Source of the DNA: Choristoneura fumiferana
Taxonomy: Eukaryota > Arthropoda > Insecta > Lepidoptera > Tortricidae
Length of the DNA: 64,000 bases
Direction: 5' to 3'
Assembly: GCF_025370935.1 (NCBI RefSeq)
Contig: NC_133476.1
Coordinates: 16,857,039-16,921,038 of the forward strand
A program made the translations under genes and the position numbers. The notes under the pieces were generated by a model. That model searched no databases. It had not been told where the DNA came from and saw only the letters and a list, made by a program, of their open reading frames with translations. Numbering within the stretch: position 1 is the stretch's first letter; each line of letters starts with the position of its first letter. Below, one piece after another: positions 19,598 to 29,891 of the stretch.

Positions 19598-19985
19598 TGT
19601 CCGAGTGCGGGTACTCTCGCACTGAGCATACTGCAGTTAAAAAATATATTAATGTCAAAGTATTTCGTCGGAAAAATAAGTCAGCGGCACAAAATTTGGC
19701 TCACTCTACATACAATTACCTAACCTCTGGTCAAATTTTACAATTTTATGCCAACGGAACGTACCCATTAGGTTTTGATCAGTACGGTGTTAGTCAAAAA
19801 TACACTTAGGTACAATACGTCTTTTAATTGCGTAATTTAGATAAGTACTCAATTATTTTACAGCTTCAAAATACTTGAAGTCCTGAGAAATGTATATTAT
19901 TGGAAACCAGGGTCAAGGACAAACAAACAGACAAACAGACGGATAGCAAAATGATTCGGCATAAAGGTTTCTTTTCCTTTTAAGT
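19598..19985. other. Gene-free stretch (copy A)
   Basis: Carries a 70-codon plus frame at 19597-19809. In copy B a C-to-T change turns CAG into a stop (TAG near 37134), so the frame is not maintained. An (ACAAACAG)-type run lies at about 19920. Confidence 0.5.
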
Positions 19986-20132
19986 TTAAGGAGCTGTTTC
20001 ACCATCCATTGATTAGTGTTAAGTGACGGTTAAATGCGATGCTGTCTTTTTGTTTTGTTCGAATAGACGGAGACGGCATCGCATTTAACCGTCACTTAAC
20101 ACTAATCAGTAGATGGTGAAACAGCCCCTAAA
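19986..20132. mobile_element. TTAA-type palindromic MITE, copy 3A
   Basis: TTAA at 19986 precedes GGAGCTGTTTCACCATCCAT. The right end is AGATGGTGAAACAGCCCC followed by TAAA. The arms GTTAAGTGACGGTTAAATGC and GCATTTAACCGTCACTTAAC are perfect inverted repeats. Confidence 0.85.
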
Positions 20133-20159
20133 TGTACGAAAGTAGAACTGTAATCGAAC

Positions 20160-20780
20160 AAAGAGTCTACATCAAACAAAGCCGAAATAAAAGAAAGTAA
20201 ATCAACAAATAATAATAAATGTTCTCCGATTACCAATGTAACTAGTCCACGCATTGCGTAACCTCCATAAAAATGATAGAGTGTCCACGGAAGAAATTAA
20301 TAGTCGTTTAATTCATCACGCTACACATACCAAGTGTCATAAGCGTTTTAAAAGTTATTAAGCCTGAGGCAGCAATTAAAGCCAAAAAGCTTACCTCGGT
20401 TAAACATGTAAAACGTCCAAGCAATAACCCGGGGCGCCGGTCTATACCAACAGTATTTCGGCTACATATTTCTCATGAAAACGAATCGGTGGGAAAAGAA
20501 AACTCATTGCCGTGGCCGATAGCGAATCGTAAAGTTCTGCTAATGGATCTAATTGCTCCCTTATCTGATCTGATATGCTGGATACAAATGAGAAAGTGGA
20601 AGCAACAACATTTCAACTGTTATTACCTTTCTGTACTTTCACCGCGGGCCATGGCGGTTCGCAACTTGGCAAGTCTGTCCGCTACATCGAGTAATTTATA
20701 CCTCGTTGTACTGACAGTCTTGACCACTTATCACTCAAAGTATCGACAGGGTTCGCAAGCTCGAATATAAATTACGACAC
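20160..20780. promoter_or_regulatory. Candidate conserved non-coding block (copy A)
   Basis: By eye I see only two or three base differences from copy B across about 600 bp, fewer than in neighbouring transposon-rich DNA. Contains CAGCAATTAAAGCC, CGTTTAATTCATCACG and TTATCTGATCTGATATGCTG. A 93-codon frame starting at a GTG (20489-20770) is identical in both copies but has no domain and no ATG start. I favour regulatory DNA over coding, with modest confidence. Confidence 0.3.
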
Positions 20781-21134
20781 TGTTTGTTATAGTGTATACT
20801 TAATCTGACATGCAAAACAACGTTGAACTTAACGAGTACTTTCAGCTCTATTATTAAGCTGCGCAATTTTATTTTAATTGTGGTTTTACACCATTTGCGT
20901 CACTTGTCTGCCTAACTATGTAAAAACTTGCTGGTGTTTTACGAAATAAAAATCTCATGAACAACTGAACTGTACATAAGCTATATGTGTATGTAAGAAT
21001 AGAAACGAAAAATTTAACCAGTTTCTTTATCTGGGACATATATTACTAGCATAAAGTCTCTAAAATATGTATAGATCAAGCGGTCTACTGCCACGGTAAT
21101 AAGGTTTGCTGAATATTTTTTGAGTTTATGTTAA
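20781..21134. other. AT-rich gene-free stretch (copy A)
   Basis: Differs from copy B by a ~22-bp segment (present near 38201) and point changes. Nothing recognised. Confidence 0.4.
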
Positions 21135-21395
21135 GTGGCTAAATAAGAAACAACACAAGCTGAGATATGAGGTGCATAGGAGAAATTCGTGTCTGTATCG
21201 TTGTCCAGCGGTGGTGTAGCGGTATAGCACACGGCACGGAATGCCGAGGACCTGGGTTCGATTCCCAGCGCTGGTCTTATTTTTCTGGTTTTTCTGTGCA
21301 TCTATATTTCAGTTTGTATTTTCGATATAGATTTTACGGGATGACCGTAAAAGTAACAAAAAAATTTGGAATTGAAATAAAAAATACAAAAAGAT
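21135..21395 (+). mobile_element. S2 tRNA-derived SINE (copy A)
   Basis: tRNA-like head GGTGGTGTAGCGGTATAGCA, then GGACCTGGGTTCGATTCCCA (B box). Body TTTTTCTGGTTTTTCTGTGC and ATGACCGTAAAAGTAAC. Identical organisation at 38531 and, inverted, at 57860. The 76-codon frame at 21167 is a translation of the SINE. Confidence 0.85.
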
Positions 21396-22395
21396 AAATA
21401 TAATAAAATAAGTAAGACTTTTGTTTGTATGTATACAAACTTACCGCGCTGGCTCACCTATACGGACTGGATCTTGGCCTCGGACACCGAATTTCGCCAT
21501 TTGTCCCTGCGACCGGGTGCCAGTTGGTCAGCTGTAGAGCAGTACCAGTACCAGTGACGTAGAGTGAATATTTTCCTTTAGCATACCCAAAAGTGGGAGA
21601 AGCGTGAGTTAGGTATGTCTTCGGATACACAACGACGACACTTTTTTGTTAGTATTCACAACCTTTGCCGTGCTCGTCATCACTGATGTCATGTAAAACA
21701 TTTAGGCGACCCGGTCAGAATCGAGTTATGATGGCGCCACGCTACCGGTATTACATATTGCATATAATTCTGTCAATGAGAACACACAATAGACATAACT
21801 CAATGTAATTTTATACCAGCGAGCAATCCATGCGTAGAACGCTACCATCCTTAGAGTATTAACCCAACCGGAGAGATCAATGACGGGCTTAATATTATAT
21901 TAAAAGAAATCCGACAGTGTGTATGTGTGACTAATTTATGAGTTTACATAATAAGGCTCAAGTTAATACATGGTAATTTAGTCGTTTGCGCGCACAAAGA
22001 CGTGGTTAAAAACTAATAATAAACGCTGCTTCGTCCCCCGTTAAAATAGGTATAATGACGACGCCAACAATCAACTGACGTGTACTTTTTATGACCTATC
22101 AAAAGACGATCCTCCCATAGATTTTGTATGGCAGTAGCTAGTTACGACGTCAGTTATTTACAAACCCAATTTATTTTGTTGTTTTAAAAGCAAGTTAAAT
22201 ATAATTTTGCAGTTAATGAAAAATAATCTAAATATACAGTCTACAGTCGACTACAGTCGCGTGTTTTTGTCGCGCGCCGCGCTACACATGCTGAGTGGAG
22301 CTTAATTTCAACTATTCGATGTTCTTTTACAAATTTTCCTTCTCATTGTATCTGTGTGTATCGATTAATATAAATACTGTTACTTTTAGCCTTAG
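21396..22395. other. Gene-free stretch (copy A)
   Basis: The GC-richer part 21440-21560 (GCGCTGGCTCACCTATACGG, CATTTGTCCCTGCGACCGGG) looks repeat-derived but I cannot assign it. 22235-22290 has CTACAGTCGACTACAGTCGC and GTCGCGCGCCGCGC. Confidence 0.35.
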
Positions 22396-22602
22396 ATGGC
22401 TTTTACAGCTCACCGAAGAGAGGGCGAGCTGCCAGGCGAGCCTCTGTTTGGCTTAATACTCCAAGCCACGGCTAGTCGCTCGCACAGCTATCAAGATTGT
22501 ACAGAGCAACTAGATCTGGGAGACTTGTGGGTGTCATTAGCGAATCCACTGGGAACTGCATTGTGGTCACGCGATGTTGGAACCCTAGTGTTCCTGCTGT
22601 AG
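22396..22602 (+). CDS. Unrecognised 68-codon ORF (copy A), possible exon
   Basis: Opens with MAFTAHRREGELPGEPLFGL and is preceded directly by TTACTTTTAGCCTTAG|ATG, which would be a passable 3' splice site. The only base difference from copy B (TTA against TTG, Leu) is synonymous and composition is codon-like. One synonymous change is weak evidence, and I know no homologue. It could be an exon, a repeat fragment or chance. Confidence 0.2.
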   Translation: MAFTAHRREGELPGEPLFGLILQATASRSHSYQDCTEQLDLGDLWVSLANPLGTALWSRDVGTLVFLL

Positions 22603-22785
22603 AATTGAATGCGTTTTAAAGGCACGGTATACATTTGCTAGTTTATTTAGAGTAACATAGATTAAAGTACTGTAAAGCCAGTTAGCCGTGAAAAAATTGG
22701 CACTAGCTATGTAGACGTGATTGGTTCATCTATCCCTATGCTGGGCTGGAAATATAATGCCATGATAAATCTATGAATGATATGT

Positions 22786-22846
22786 TGGGGAGAGGCCTAT
22801 ATCCAACAGTGGACGTCCTATGGATGATATGATCACGATGACGATG
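22786..22846 (+). mobile_element. RTE-like LINE tail fragment (copy A)
   Basis: GGGGAGAGGCCTATATCCAA followed by CAGTGGACGTCCTATGGATG and an imperfect GATGATATGATCACGATGAC tail; the same 3' terminus as at 5420 (inverted) and 51738. Confidence 0.75.
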
Positions 22847-22990
22847 CTGGAAATCTGTCATTTTCCCTGATAGTAGTAAGACTATTTTATTCCCAAAGTA
22901 CAAGCTTATTTTAGCTGGATTTAATCAATTCAGCTGTTTTATCGTGAAGAGCTTATGACTGTTTATAATTTATTATGTTCATAATTTCGG
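22847..22990. other. Short AT-rich spacer
   Basis: Nothing recognised; it differs from copy B by small indels. Confidence 0.4.
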
Positions 22991-23098
22991 GAAAATCGAA
23001 GTTCGCACCGTACCGTCCCTCTCACTCTCGAATTAATTAGTATAAGCGTCAGAGGGACGGAACGACACGAACTTCGATTTTAGAAATTCGTAGTAGCA
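22991..23098. mobile_element. Palindromic MITE (GCTACTACGAA relative), left end deleted (copy A)
   Basis: Core ATCGAAGTTCGCACCGTACC and GTCAGAGGGACGGAACGACA with right end GAAATTCGTAGTAGC. Copy B retains a longer left end (GCCTACTCCGAAATCCG at 40393). Related to 8853-8974. Confidence 0.7.
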
Positions 23099-23685
23099 GG
23101 CAGAGAGAAAAACGAAGTTAGGTACGCTTACATTTATAATGTTAACGTGGATGGATTATTAAAACAAGATAATATCATTCCAGAGTTTTATTTTGTTTTT
23201 TTTTCATCTATTTATATTATTTTTATTACTTTTAATCATTCCATTTATTTAATTCAACCAACTCGGATTATAATTATCATGCCACACAAATACAAAAAAA
23301 CACTACAAAGAATCACAATTATCAAATCAAATTACAAAAAAATATTATAATTACAAATAATTAAATTACATGTCAACTAAAATAAACAAAATAAAATCAA
23401 CCTAAACCTATAATATAACCTACAAACTAAGACCTAAACTACAACCTAAAAACCACCACTCCGCGTCGTACCCGGCTCAAAGGTGCCCATAATGCCAGCC
23501 GCATTTCCCATCTTTCATTTTGGTTTTGGTTTTTTATTGCAGTCACTGACGAGTCAGATATTATAGTCCTTAATTTTTGTGTTATTTGACGTCCTTGGTT
23601 CATCATTATACAAAGATTTTATACTGTCAATTATTAAAACAGTCTTAGAAATAAGAATGCAGCTCTGCAGCTAAGTATATTTCAC
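23099..23685. other. Strand-asymmetric T-rich then A/C-rich stretch (copy A)
   Basis: 23190-23260 is T-rich; 23280-23470 is A/C-rich (ACCTAAACTACAACCTAAAA). Near 23465 lies CGCGTCGTACCCGGCTCAAA. The strong G-poor asymmetry suggests the antisense of a retroelement UTR, but the family is not recognised. Confidence 0.4.
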
Positions 23686-24079
23686 TTGTCTCCATTCAGA
23701 CAGCCCGGAAGAATATTAAACGGTATTATGTTCCGCGGGAGAAATTGCAACCAATCTTACTACCGAGAAAATTTTGCAGTTGGAAGGATTTTTAAAGTAA
23801 TTAGGTCGTGTCTTGGAAAGTTGACTGCTGCACACAATTATATTCTTACTTTTTATTTAAACTTTTCATCCCGTTTCACGGTATTCCTTTGGGAACTGCG
23901 CTACGTTCCAAGGGGAAATTACATAAAGTGGTAAAAAAATTGAGTTCCTAGGTTCTATCAAAAGATTAGAGCATTTTGAAAGGATAGTTTCTTCCGAACA
24001 GTGGAAACCAAAACCTATGGTTACTTATAGCCAAAATACCACCAACAGGACTTATCATGCTAACACACGACACACGCTA
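23686..24079. other. Highly conserved stretch between copies, non-coding
   Basis: The 82-codon frame at 23686-23934 starts at a TTG and is identical in copy B. It has no domain and neighbouring bases are equally conserved, so I do not call a gene. Confidence 0.35.
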
Positions 24080-24257
24080 TGGTTACTTACCCAGATAATT
24101 ATCCGGACAGCTGAGGAGTGGAATGCCCCGCCTGCGTCTGTGTTCCCTGATCGCTACAATCTGGCCGTCTTCAAATCTAGGGTGAATCGGCATTTATTGG
24201 GCAAGCGAGCTCCATCTTAGCCCACATCTTCGCATACCATCAGGCGTGATTGTGGTC
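24080..24257 (+). pseudogene. Jockey-like RT C-terminal fragment with 3' UTR (copy A)
   Basis: In frame to the stop at 24218-24220 it encodes RTAEEWNAPPASVFPDRYNL then AVFKSRVNRHLLGKRAPS, the typical last residues of a Jockey-like LINE polymerase. Catalytic motifs are absent. The downstream CATACCATCAGGCGTGATTG is shared with the inverted fragment at 10516. Confidence 0.75.
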
Positions 24258-24980
24258 AAACACAAGCTTATTTCTGTATAAAAGAATCTCGTGACATAGA
24301 ATTGTGAAATTTTGCCAAGAGGCTTGCAAAACAGGCTGAGCAAACTCTGAAAACTTCCGAACCGCAAAAAATAACTTCGTTGACAAAGATGAAAACTTAT
24401 TTTTTGTTTATCCATTTAGAAATATAAGTTTTACACAAAAAAATATGTTTTTCTTGTACAAGAAATTGAAAATTAAGCTCCATAAAAGCGTTGTAAAATG
24501 ATCTCATCTTACTAACATGGTGCGTGCGCGCACGTAAAACATCAGGTTACTACGTGTCATCAGTGAATAGCCATCGGTTCGACGACATTTACGACGGCAG
24601 TAAAATTTTGCACACTTTATATTTAAAACAATTCTTGCATATATATATATTATGTAAGCATCAAATGTTATGTTAGGGCAGTTGCACAACGACTGCATTC
24701 CATATGCATAATAACTGTCCCCTGCCGACTGCACAATTTTTTTCCACGGCAGTTACATTTTATAATGCCTTCAAGGTAACAGGCGGCAAATAGCGTATCT
24801 AAAAAAAAACATTTTTAAGTTTCTATACCATCTGATGTAGAATGACTAGGTAAGTACAGTATTTACACAATGATATGAGTAGGTAGGTAATTAAAAAGTT
24901 TTTTTTTGAGATACCGCCTTTTGCCTACAGAGTGCAGTAGGTATAGTCGGCAAAACTGCAAACAAACTGAACCCTAGTTG
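24258..24980. other. Gene-free stretch (copy A)
   Basis: 24673-24770 repeats GCAGTTGCACAACGACTGCA, CTGCCGACTGCAC and GGCAGTTAC words. A (TA)n run lies at about 24640. A 76-codon minus frame (24504-24734) is identical in copy B but is not recognised. Confidence 0.4.
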
Positions 24981-24984
24981 CGAT

Positions 24985-25460
24985 TGAAAGTTAATAGTTG
25001 CAGTTACGTTTCAGTTAGAAAGCAGTCCGTCTGTAACGGCCCTTACTTTGCCATCGGTGCTTTAATGAATCCGTGTCCATTTCTCAAAACGAGATGGCAA
25101 TAAAAGATACATCATAAGCAGCCTTTCGTTAAACCGATGAGACAGGCTCCTGCCGCGCTCTCCGTAATGTATTTTAACACAGCGATCGCCCGGCAGGTGG
25201 CCTTTACTACCAATAAGTCGTTTTTCACCGTTTGCGAGCGTTCTTTTGTTTCGAACGTTCAAATTCAAAGAGAGACGTGCCTGATTTATTACGAAGAGAA
25301 TTGAAGTGGTAAATGGATCAGAAATTGTGTTTGATTTACAAGTCGACGAGGAGATTATTAATTTCCTTGTTCTTAGAGAGCTATACATAGAACAATAGAT
25401 AATAGGAGGAATAGAAATGACATGCGAGCTAATAACGAATACAATACAGTGACTCATTAT
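24985..25460. promoter_or_regulatory. Candidate conserved non-coding block or 131-codon minus ORF (copy A)
   Basis: A minus-strand open frame of 131 codons (25062-25457) differs from copy B at one base (one Leu/Met change). The protein has no recognisable domain and its composition resembles translated non-coding DNA. Motifs such as GAGATTATTAATTTCC, GCTTTAATGAATCC and AATAAAAGATACATCA fit regulatory DNA better. A lineage-specific small gene cannot be excluded. Confidence 0.3.
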
Positions 25461-25476
25461 TGAACATCACAATATT

Positions 25477-25565
25477 ATACTGAGCGGCAAAAATCTGGCC
25501 CTCAAATGTATGCAGAATCGGTAATTTTGTACGAAGGGTGGGCCAAATTTTGTGCCGCTGAGTAT
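25477..25565. mobile_element. 89-bp foldback MITE (copy A)
   Basis: ATACTGAGCGGCAAAAATCT (left) and ATTTTGTGCCGCTGAGTAT (right) are inverted ends around CCCTCAAATGTATGCAGAAT. Same length in copy B at 42905. Confidence 0.8.
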
Positions 25566-25650
25566 ATAAGCAAAACTGAAAACGAGGTAGAGAAGGTAAG
25601 CAATAAGTTGCCTAATCACCCTGTGCCCTAGCGATCTCTTCCCAGCCTGT
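25566..25650 (-). mobile_element. LINE-tail-like fragment at the end of copy A
   Basis: GCGATCTCTTCCCAGCC near 25631 is the reverse complement of the GGAAGAGATCNCT motif seen in the LINE tail at 44762-44880. Homology between copies A and B stops here. Confidence 0.5.
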
Positions 25651-26760
25651 CTAGAAAATATGAATATCTGTTACCATAAGAGATTGAATAACTTAATAAA
25701 TTCTAGAAATAATTTTATAAAAAGTCAAGATAATGATTACCAGATTTTAACAATACACCTAATAGTAACCTACATAAGACTAAAGGTAAACCTACTGCTA
25801 AGTAATTCAACTGATCATAAATCCTGGAAACGGCAGCTCCATGTAACGAACCCCCCCCCGATAAAAAAACTTTTTCCTTCTCTCAGCTAACCTAACGCAA
25901 CTCTACCCGCTCAAAACCTAAAGCTACTAAGCTCAACCTACCTGAAGTTGAAGCTAAAAGTTCAAACTCCTGAATCTAAAGCTAACTGCTACTTAAATCA
26001 AAACTCCTAAGCTCAAAGCTATGACCTACCTATGTACAGCCTACCTATATAAAAGAGCTTATGAGTCCCTACTGAGATGTCTGAAACCTACTAAATGATA
26101 GCGTGCAGATGTGAATTGGCCATGTGATCGTCTAGTGGTTGTCTAGTGCCTAAATAAAATGATTGACCCTTCGTTGTGTCCGTCCTAGGTAACCCATACG
26201 GTACTTTTAGTGAAGAAGTAAAGATTGGTTGGTCTGAATTTACAACTAATTATCTACCTACCTATAACGCAGCTAAGAACACATTACTAGAAAATAACTA
26301 ATTTGACTAGGAACATAGAATGCTGTAGTGTGTTATGGAATGCTGTTAGGGGAACAGGGCAAGTTGTATCCATGATTACTTGAGAGAAACAAGTATAGCT
26401 ATAAGGTATGACATTCTGAAATAAAGCGCATTAATAAATGCTTATGGTAGAACATAGTAATATCTATGATTTAAGGAGATTAACCTAGTGATTATATAGG
26501 TCTGTGAAGTTTATTAAAATCATGACTTTTAAACACCTAGCTATAATAACAAACCAAGATTTCTAAAATGCTAAGAAGGGAAGAACACAGGATTAGTAAA
26601 AACACAGTGTAAAATAAAAACAGTAAAATAAGCCAAATGAAAACAGTTTGATAAAACAACAAATGAGAATAAGATAATGTTTCCTTTTGCTATAGTATAA
26701 TGGGGATATACAGAATAACTACCCACACTAGGATATGTTGTGAGCGATAGGTAGAACAGG
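25651..26760. other. Unique AT-rich, G-poor sequence abutting the gap
   Basis: Present only on the copy-A side. Contains a run of nine or ten C (about 25850-25859) and many ACCTA/AGCTCAA words (CTAAGCTCAAAGCTATGACC). No RT or integrase motif. It may be the body of the antisense retroelement that begins at 25566, extending into the gap. Confidence 0.5.
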
Positions 26761-26860
26761 NNNNNNNNNNNNNNNNNNNNNNNNNNNNNNNNNNNNNNNN
26801 NNNNNNNNNNNNNNNNNNNNNNNNNNNNNNNNNNNNNNNNNNNNNNNNNNNNNNNNNNNN
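26761..26860. other. Assembly gap (100 N)
   Basis: Exactly 100 undetermined bases, a customary placeholder for a gap of unknown size. The minus frame at 26571-26864 runs through it and is meaningless. Confidence 0.99.
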
Positions 26861-26863
26861 ACA

Positions 26864-27011
26864 TTAAGGGGCTGTTTCAGAACCCATTGATTAATTTTAA
26901 CTGAGGATCAATGTAATGCCGTCTCCGTCTATTCGAACAAAACAAACAGAGACGGCATCACATTTATCCGTCAGATAAATTTAATCAGTGGACGGTGAGA
27001 CAGGGGGTTAA
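26864..27011. mobile_element. TTAA-flanked palindromic MITE, copy 1B
   Basis: Counterpart of 10720-10867. TTAA at 26864-26867 and 27008-27011 is intact on both sides; one change (GGTGAGACAG) in the right end. Confidence 0.85.
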
Positions 27012-27148
27012 TAAGGGCTGAGATCCTGCCTACTTCTGGTCGACCTGTACTTTTTTCGCGTTCAATTATTTTTAATAAGTTGGCAAGGGTTAATCGCGTA
27101 AATAGGTTCTGATGCCACGAATCCCTTCTGTAATTTTTAAGACTCTTA

Positions 27149-27288
27149 GGGGCTGTTTCACCATCCATTGATTAGCATTAACCGACGGTTAAATGTGATG
27201 CCATCTCCGTCTATTCGAACAAAACAAATAGAGACGGCATCACATCTAACCGCCAGTTAACACTAATCAATGGATGCTGAAACAACCC
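27149..27288. mobile_element. Palindromic MITE of the same family, copy 2B
   Basis: Counterpart of 11005-11145, one base shorter at the right end (AACCCTTAGG). Confidence 0.8.
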
Positions 27289-27296
27289 TTAGGGTC

Positions 27297-28229
27297 GCTT
27301 GCGCGGTCTACGGTTAATAAAAATCATTAACCCTGGTTTATGGATGACAGTTCTATGCATTTTTACACTACTTAACTAATCCAAGATTAGTAGACAAACC
27401 GGAGTTATATTTTTAATTTTGTTCCGCGCAAGCCCGGCTTATCTACTGTCAATTGATATCTCATACTTTGATGGCAACCGAAGTTAAGATTTTTGCTCAT
27501 TATTATTTATAATAATGTTAATTTGTAATAATAGTAGGCACAAAGGACCAACCAAATGTAAATCTTCATGCGAGTTGAAATCGTGAAATTTCTAAAAAAA
27601 CATCTGACAAAATAATAGCTTGGAAATCTTAATACGAGTACAGTATTGTTTAATGTTTTTTTCCTCAAATTAAATGTTCGTAAATGCTAGCTTGCAGTAG
27701 AAACTAAATTGTTTACTTAGCTTTCAGTATTCGAAATAAAGCTACTTAGGAACGTTCAACAAAAACAATTCCTACATATAAACTGTTAAACACATGCAGC
27801 GCTTGCTACTGTGGCTTGCATATTAATTCTGTTTCGGTATTGTTAAACTTTCATTCTGAACATCAAACAACAAGATAGCAAATAGATTATGTATCCAATC
27901 TTACTTAATATTTACGAAGCCTTCTGGGTTTAAATAGCTTTGTTATCGTGTTTTAGTTTACCCCGGATATGTCGATCATCATCGTCTTCGGTCTAGGTTC
28001 GACGTAAGTACCTATTATACAGGGTGGTAACGACAGCCAGGCTTTTTAAAAGGAGGTTAGAGTAACGTATTTATGTAACTTAACTATGACATTAATTTAA
28101 TTAATAAATCAAAATTTTAACTTTGTTACTTTGTAACAAAATTATAATTGCCAGTAATGTACAGCAAAGTAAATTGACAAGTATGTGTAAATGACAGCCG
28201 ACAGATACTTTGATTATATGAGATATTGT
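27297..28229. other. Gene-free stretch (copy B of 11154-12078)
   Basis: Includes the GCTTGCGCGG inverted-end element (about 27297-27436) and AT-rich DNA, with small indels relative to copy A (for example near 27590 and 27745). Confidence 0.5.
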
Positions 28230-28440
28230 GAGATCGGGCACGAACCTACGACCCTCTGCTTGAGGTCAAGTCAAATCACTAAGCTACCTATCACAATTTT
28301 TTAGGCTACCACTGCTATGTAGTGAATGTGTGTGAAGTTCAAAATCCACAATGGGCCCGCGTGGGAAAGGCCCAAGCCTTCTGAGAGGAGGCCTGTGCCC
28401 AGCAGTGGGACGTATGTAAGTAGGCCGGAATGACTGCTAT
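28229..28440. mobile_element. S3 pieces: inverted head plus body (copy B)
   Basis: Counterpart of 12079-12290 with the same opposite-orientation arrangement; AAAATCCACAATGGGCCC replaces CCCAATCCGCAATGGGCCC. Confidence 0.7.
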
Positions 28441-28639
28441 TTTCTGTTACACAAATTTTCTATGTTTTTGCAAAATACAGCTTCCAGTTCTTATTAACTT
28501 TCGTAACTGTTTTCTATTCAAATATTCCACAGCCATCACCTCTAACTCTTCAGGGTACGCAGTATTCGAGTGACGTTACCTGCTAAATTGACGTGAGTGG
28601 CAGTTTCGAAAATCCCTGTGCAGTTTCTTCAAATAAACG

Positions 28640-28709
28640 ATGGCAGGATTAGAGGAGAGTGATGGCGTACCGCGGTACGGAGCCAGCAGGCAAGGCACGT
28701 CTTACGTTG
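28640..28709 (+). CDS. Candidate short coding exon (copy B)
   Basis: Identical to 12491-12560 from the ATG to the GTT|GTAAGATT donor-like site. The unspliced frame runs on to 101 codons here but 65 in copy A, so only the ATG-to-donor part could be a conserved exon. Function unknown. Confidence 0.25.
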
Positions 28710-28743
28710 TAAGATTAACTTGTTTCTGCTGGCTCTCTACCGC
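28672..28743 (+). ncRNA. Candidate stem-loop (copy B)
   Basis: Same 72-nt hairpin as 12523-12594, without base changes. Confidence 0.25.
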
Positions 28744-28928
28744 ATTAGACGTAACAAAATTGTTAGTTCAAGTTACTGCGTTATTTGCTTTGAGAGATGA
28801 CGATGTTAGATGTTTGTTTGCAAGCGCAAGCGTTAGTCTGCTGAAATGTTTGAGATGTACGTTAATTCAATGTAAAAGCAAAGTTACGGCAAAACTCAAT
28901 TTTTTTGTTGGCATTCAATGTCTGTCTG

Positions 28929-29195
28929 AACGGCCAAGTGGTTAGAGAACCTGAGGCCCCGGGTTCGATTCCCGGACGGGGCAGATATTTGTATGAATAA
29001 AACGAAAGTTTATTCTCGGGTCTTGGCTGTTTCATATGTATTTAAGTATGTATTTATCTATATAAGTATGTTTATCCGTTGCCTAGTACTGTGTACTAAG
29101 CTGGTTGCCTGTAGGTACTATGGATATAGCACAGCTTCTCTTAGTTTGGGGTGGTTTGGGATTAGGTCAATTGGTGTCAAGTATTTATTTATTGT
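28929..29195 (+). mobile_element. S1 tRNA-derived SINE (copy B)
   Basis: Counterpart of 12780-13018. It has extra bases around GTATTTAAGTATG (29037) and AAGCTGGTTGCCTGTAGG (29099), so the copy-B version is the fuller one. The 131-codon frame at 28993-29388 is stitched from this SINE and the next LINE tail. Confidence 0.85.
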
Positions 29196-29257
29196 TTATT
29201 GTGCACGTAAAGGTACATTTCCTTCGATGGTCGAAAAGTTTACAAATCCATTTAAAA

Positions 29258-29464
29258 GTCAAGTCAAAATATCTTTATTCAATTTAGGCCATAACAATGA
29301 ATGTCAAAAAAAAAATGTACCACCGGTTCGGAAAAACCTCTGCCGAGAAGAATCCGACAAGAAACTCAACGAGGTATATTTTTTTTAAACAGATTTACAA
29401 TATTATTAAATTATAATGTAGACATCACAAGTATTTAACACAACTTTATTTTTATTTTTAACAC
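29258..29464 (-). mobile_element. 5'-truncated LINE 3' tail, (TTTGAC)n family (copy B)
   Basis: Counterpart of 13096-13302 and reverse complement of the 3' UTR at 33150-33394. Confidence 0.85.
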
Positions 29465-29514
29465 TTAGCTATTGCCTGGTACTTAATCTGTGAAGAATTA
29501 TTTTCTCACTCGCT

Positions 29515-29700
29515 ATCTCAAGGGGACTATTGCAATTTTCCGGGATGAAAAGTTCAGTAAGTAAGTTTTAGTAAGTATTAGAATTATATAAATTAATTCA
29601 AGTTGTGAACTACGTGTGCGCCAAATTTCATTCAAATCCATCCAGACGTAATTGTGTGATTGAGTAACAAGCATCTTCACAATCTTTCTCATTTCAGGAC
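29515..29700 (-). mobile_element. Degenerate Lep1-type fragment (copy B)
   Basis: Counterpart of 13355-13530 with several substitutions. Confidence 0.5.
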
Positions 29701-29891
29701 ACGATATTTCTCCCATCTAAACTCATTGTTTGCTGAAATTAATACACTGACAAGCGAATCTCACCGCGTTTAATAACATATAACCTGTTCAACGTATTGA
29801 TAGGAACTGAATTCAACGCAGACAGAATAGGACGAAACCTAGCAAACTTTAAAAACAAGTTGTCTAAAACTTACGGGGAGTGCATAATGTT

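Larger units (their letters stand above)
10717..25650 (+). repeat. Large duplicated segment, copy A
   Basis: This segment of about 14.9 kb matches 26861-43084 in the same order and orientation from the first base after the N gap. Long stretches are identical; the rest shows scattered substitutions and small indels. Homology ends inside a LINE-tail-like motif (GCGATCTCTTCC) near 25630-25650, after which the two copies diverge completely. Either an allelic (haplotype) duplicate left in the assembly or a recent tandem duplication. Confidence 0.95.

Noticed and set aside
19597..19809. 70-codon plus ORF
   Set aside because: Copy B carries a premature stop (CAG to TAG) and no ATG-proximal features support translation.
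28993..29388. 131-codon plus ORF
   Set aside because: It is a chimera of the S1 SINE and an antisense LINE UTR; the copy-A version is broken up.
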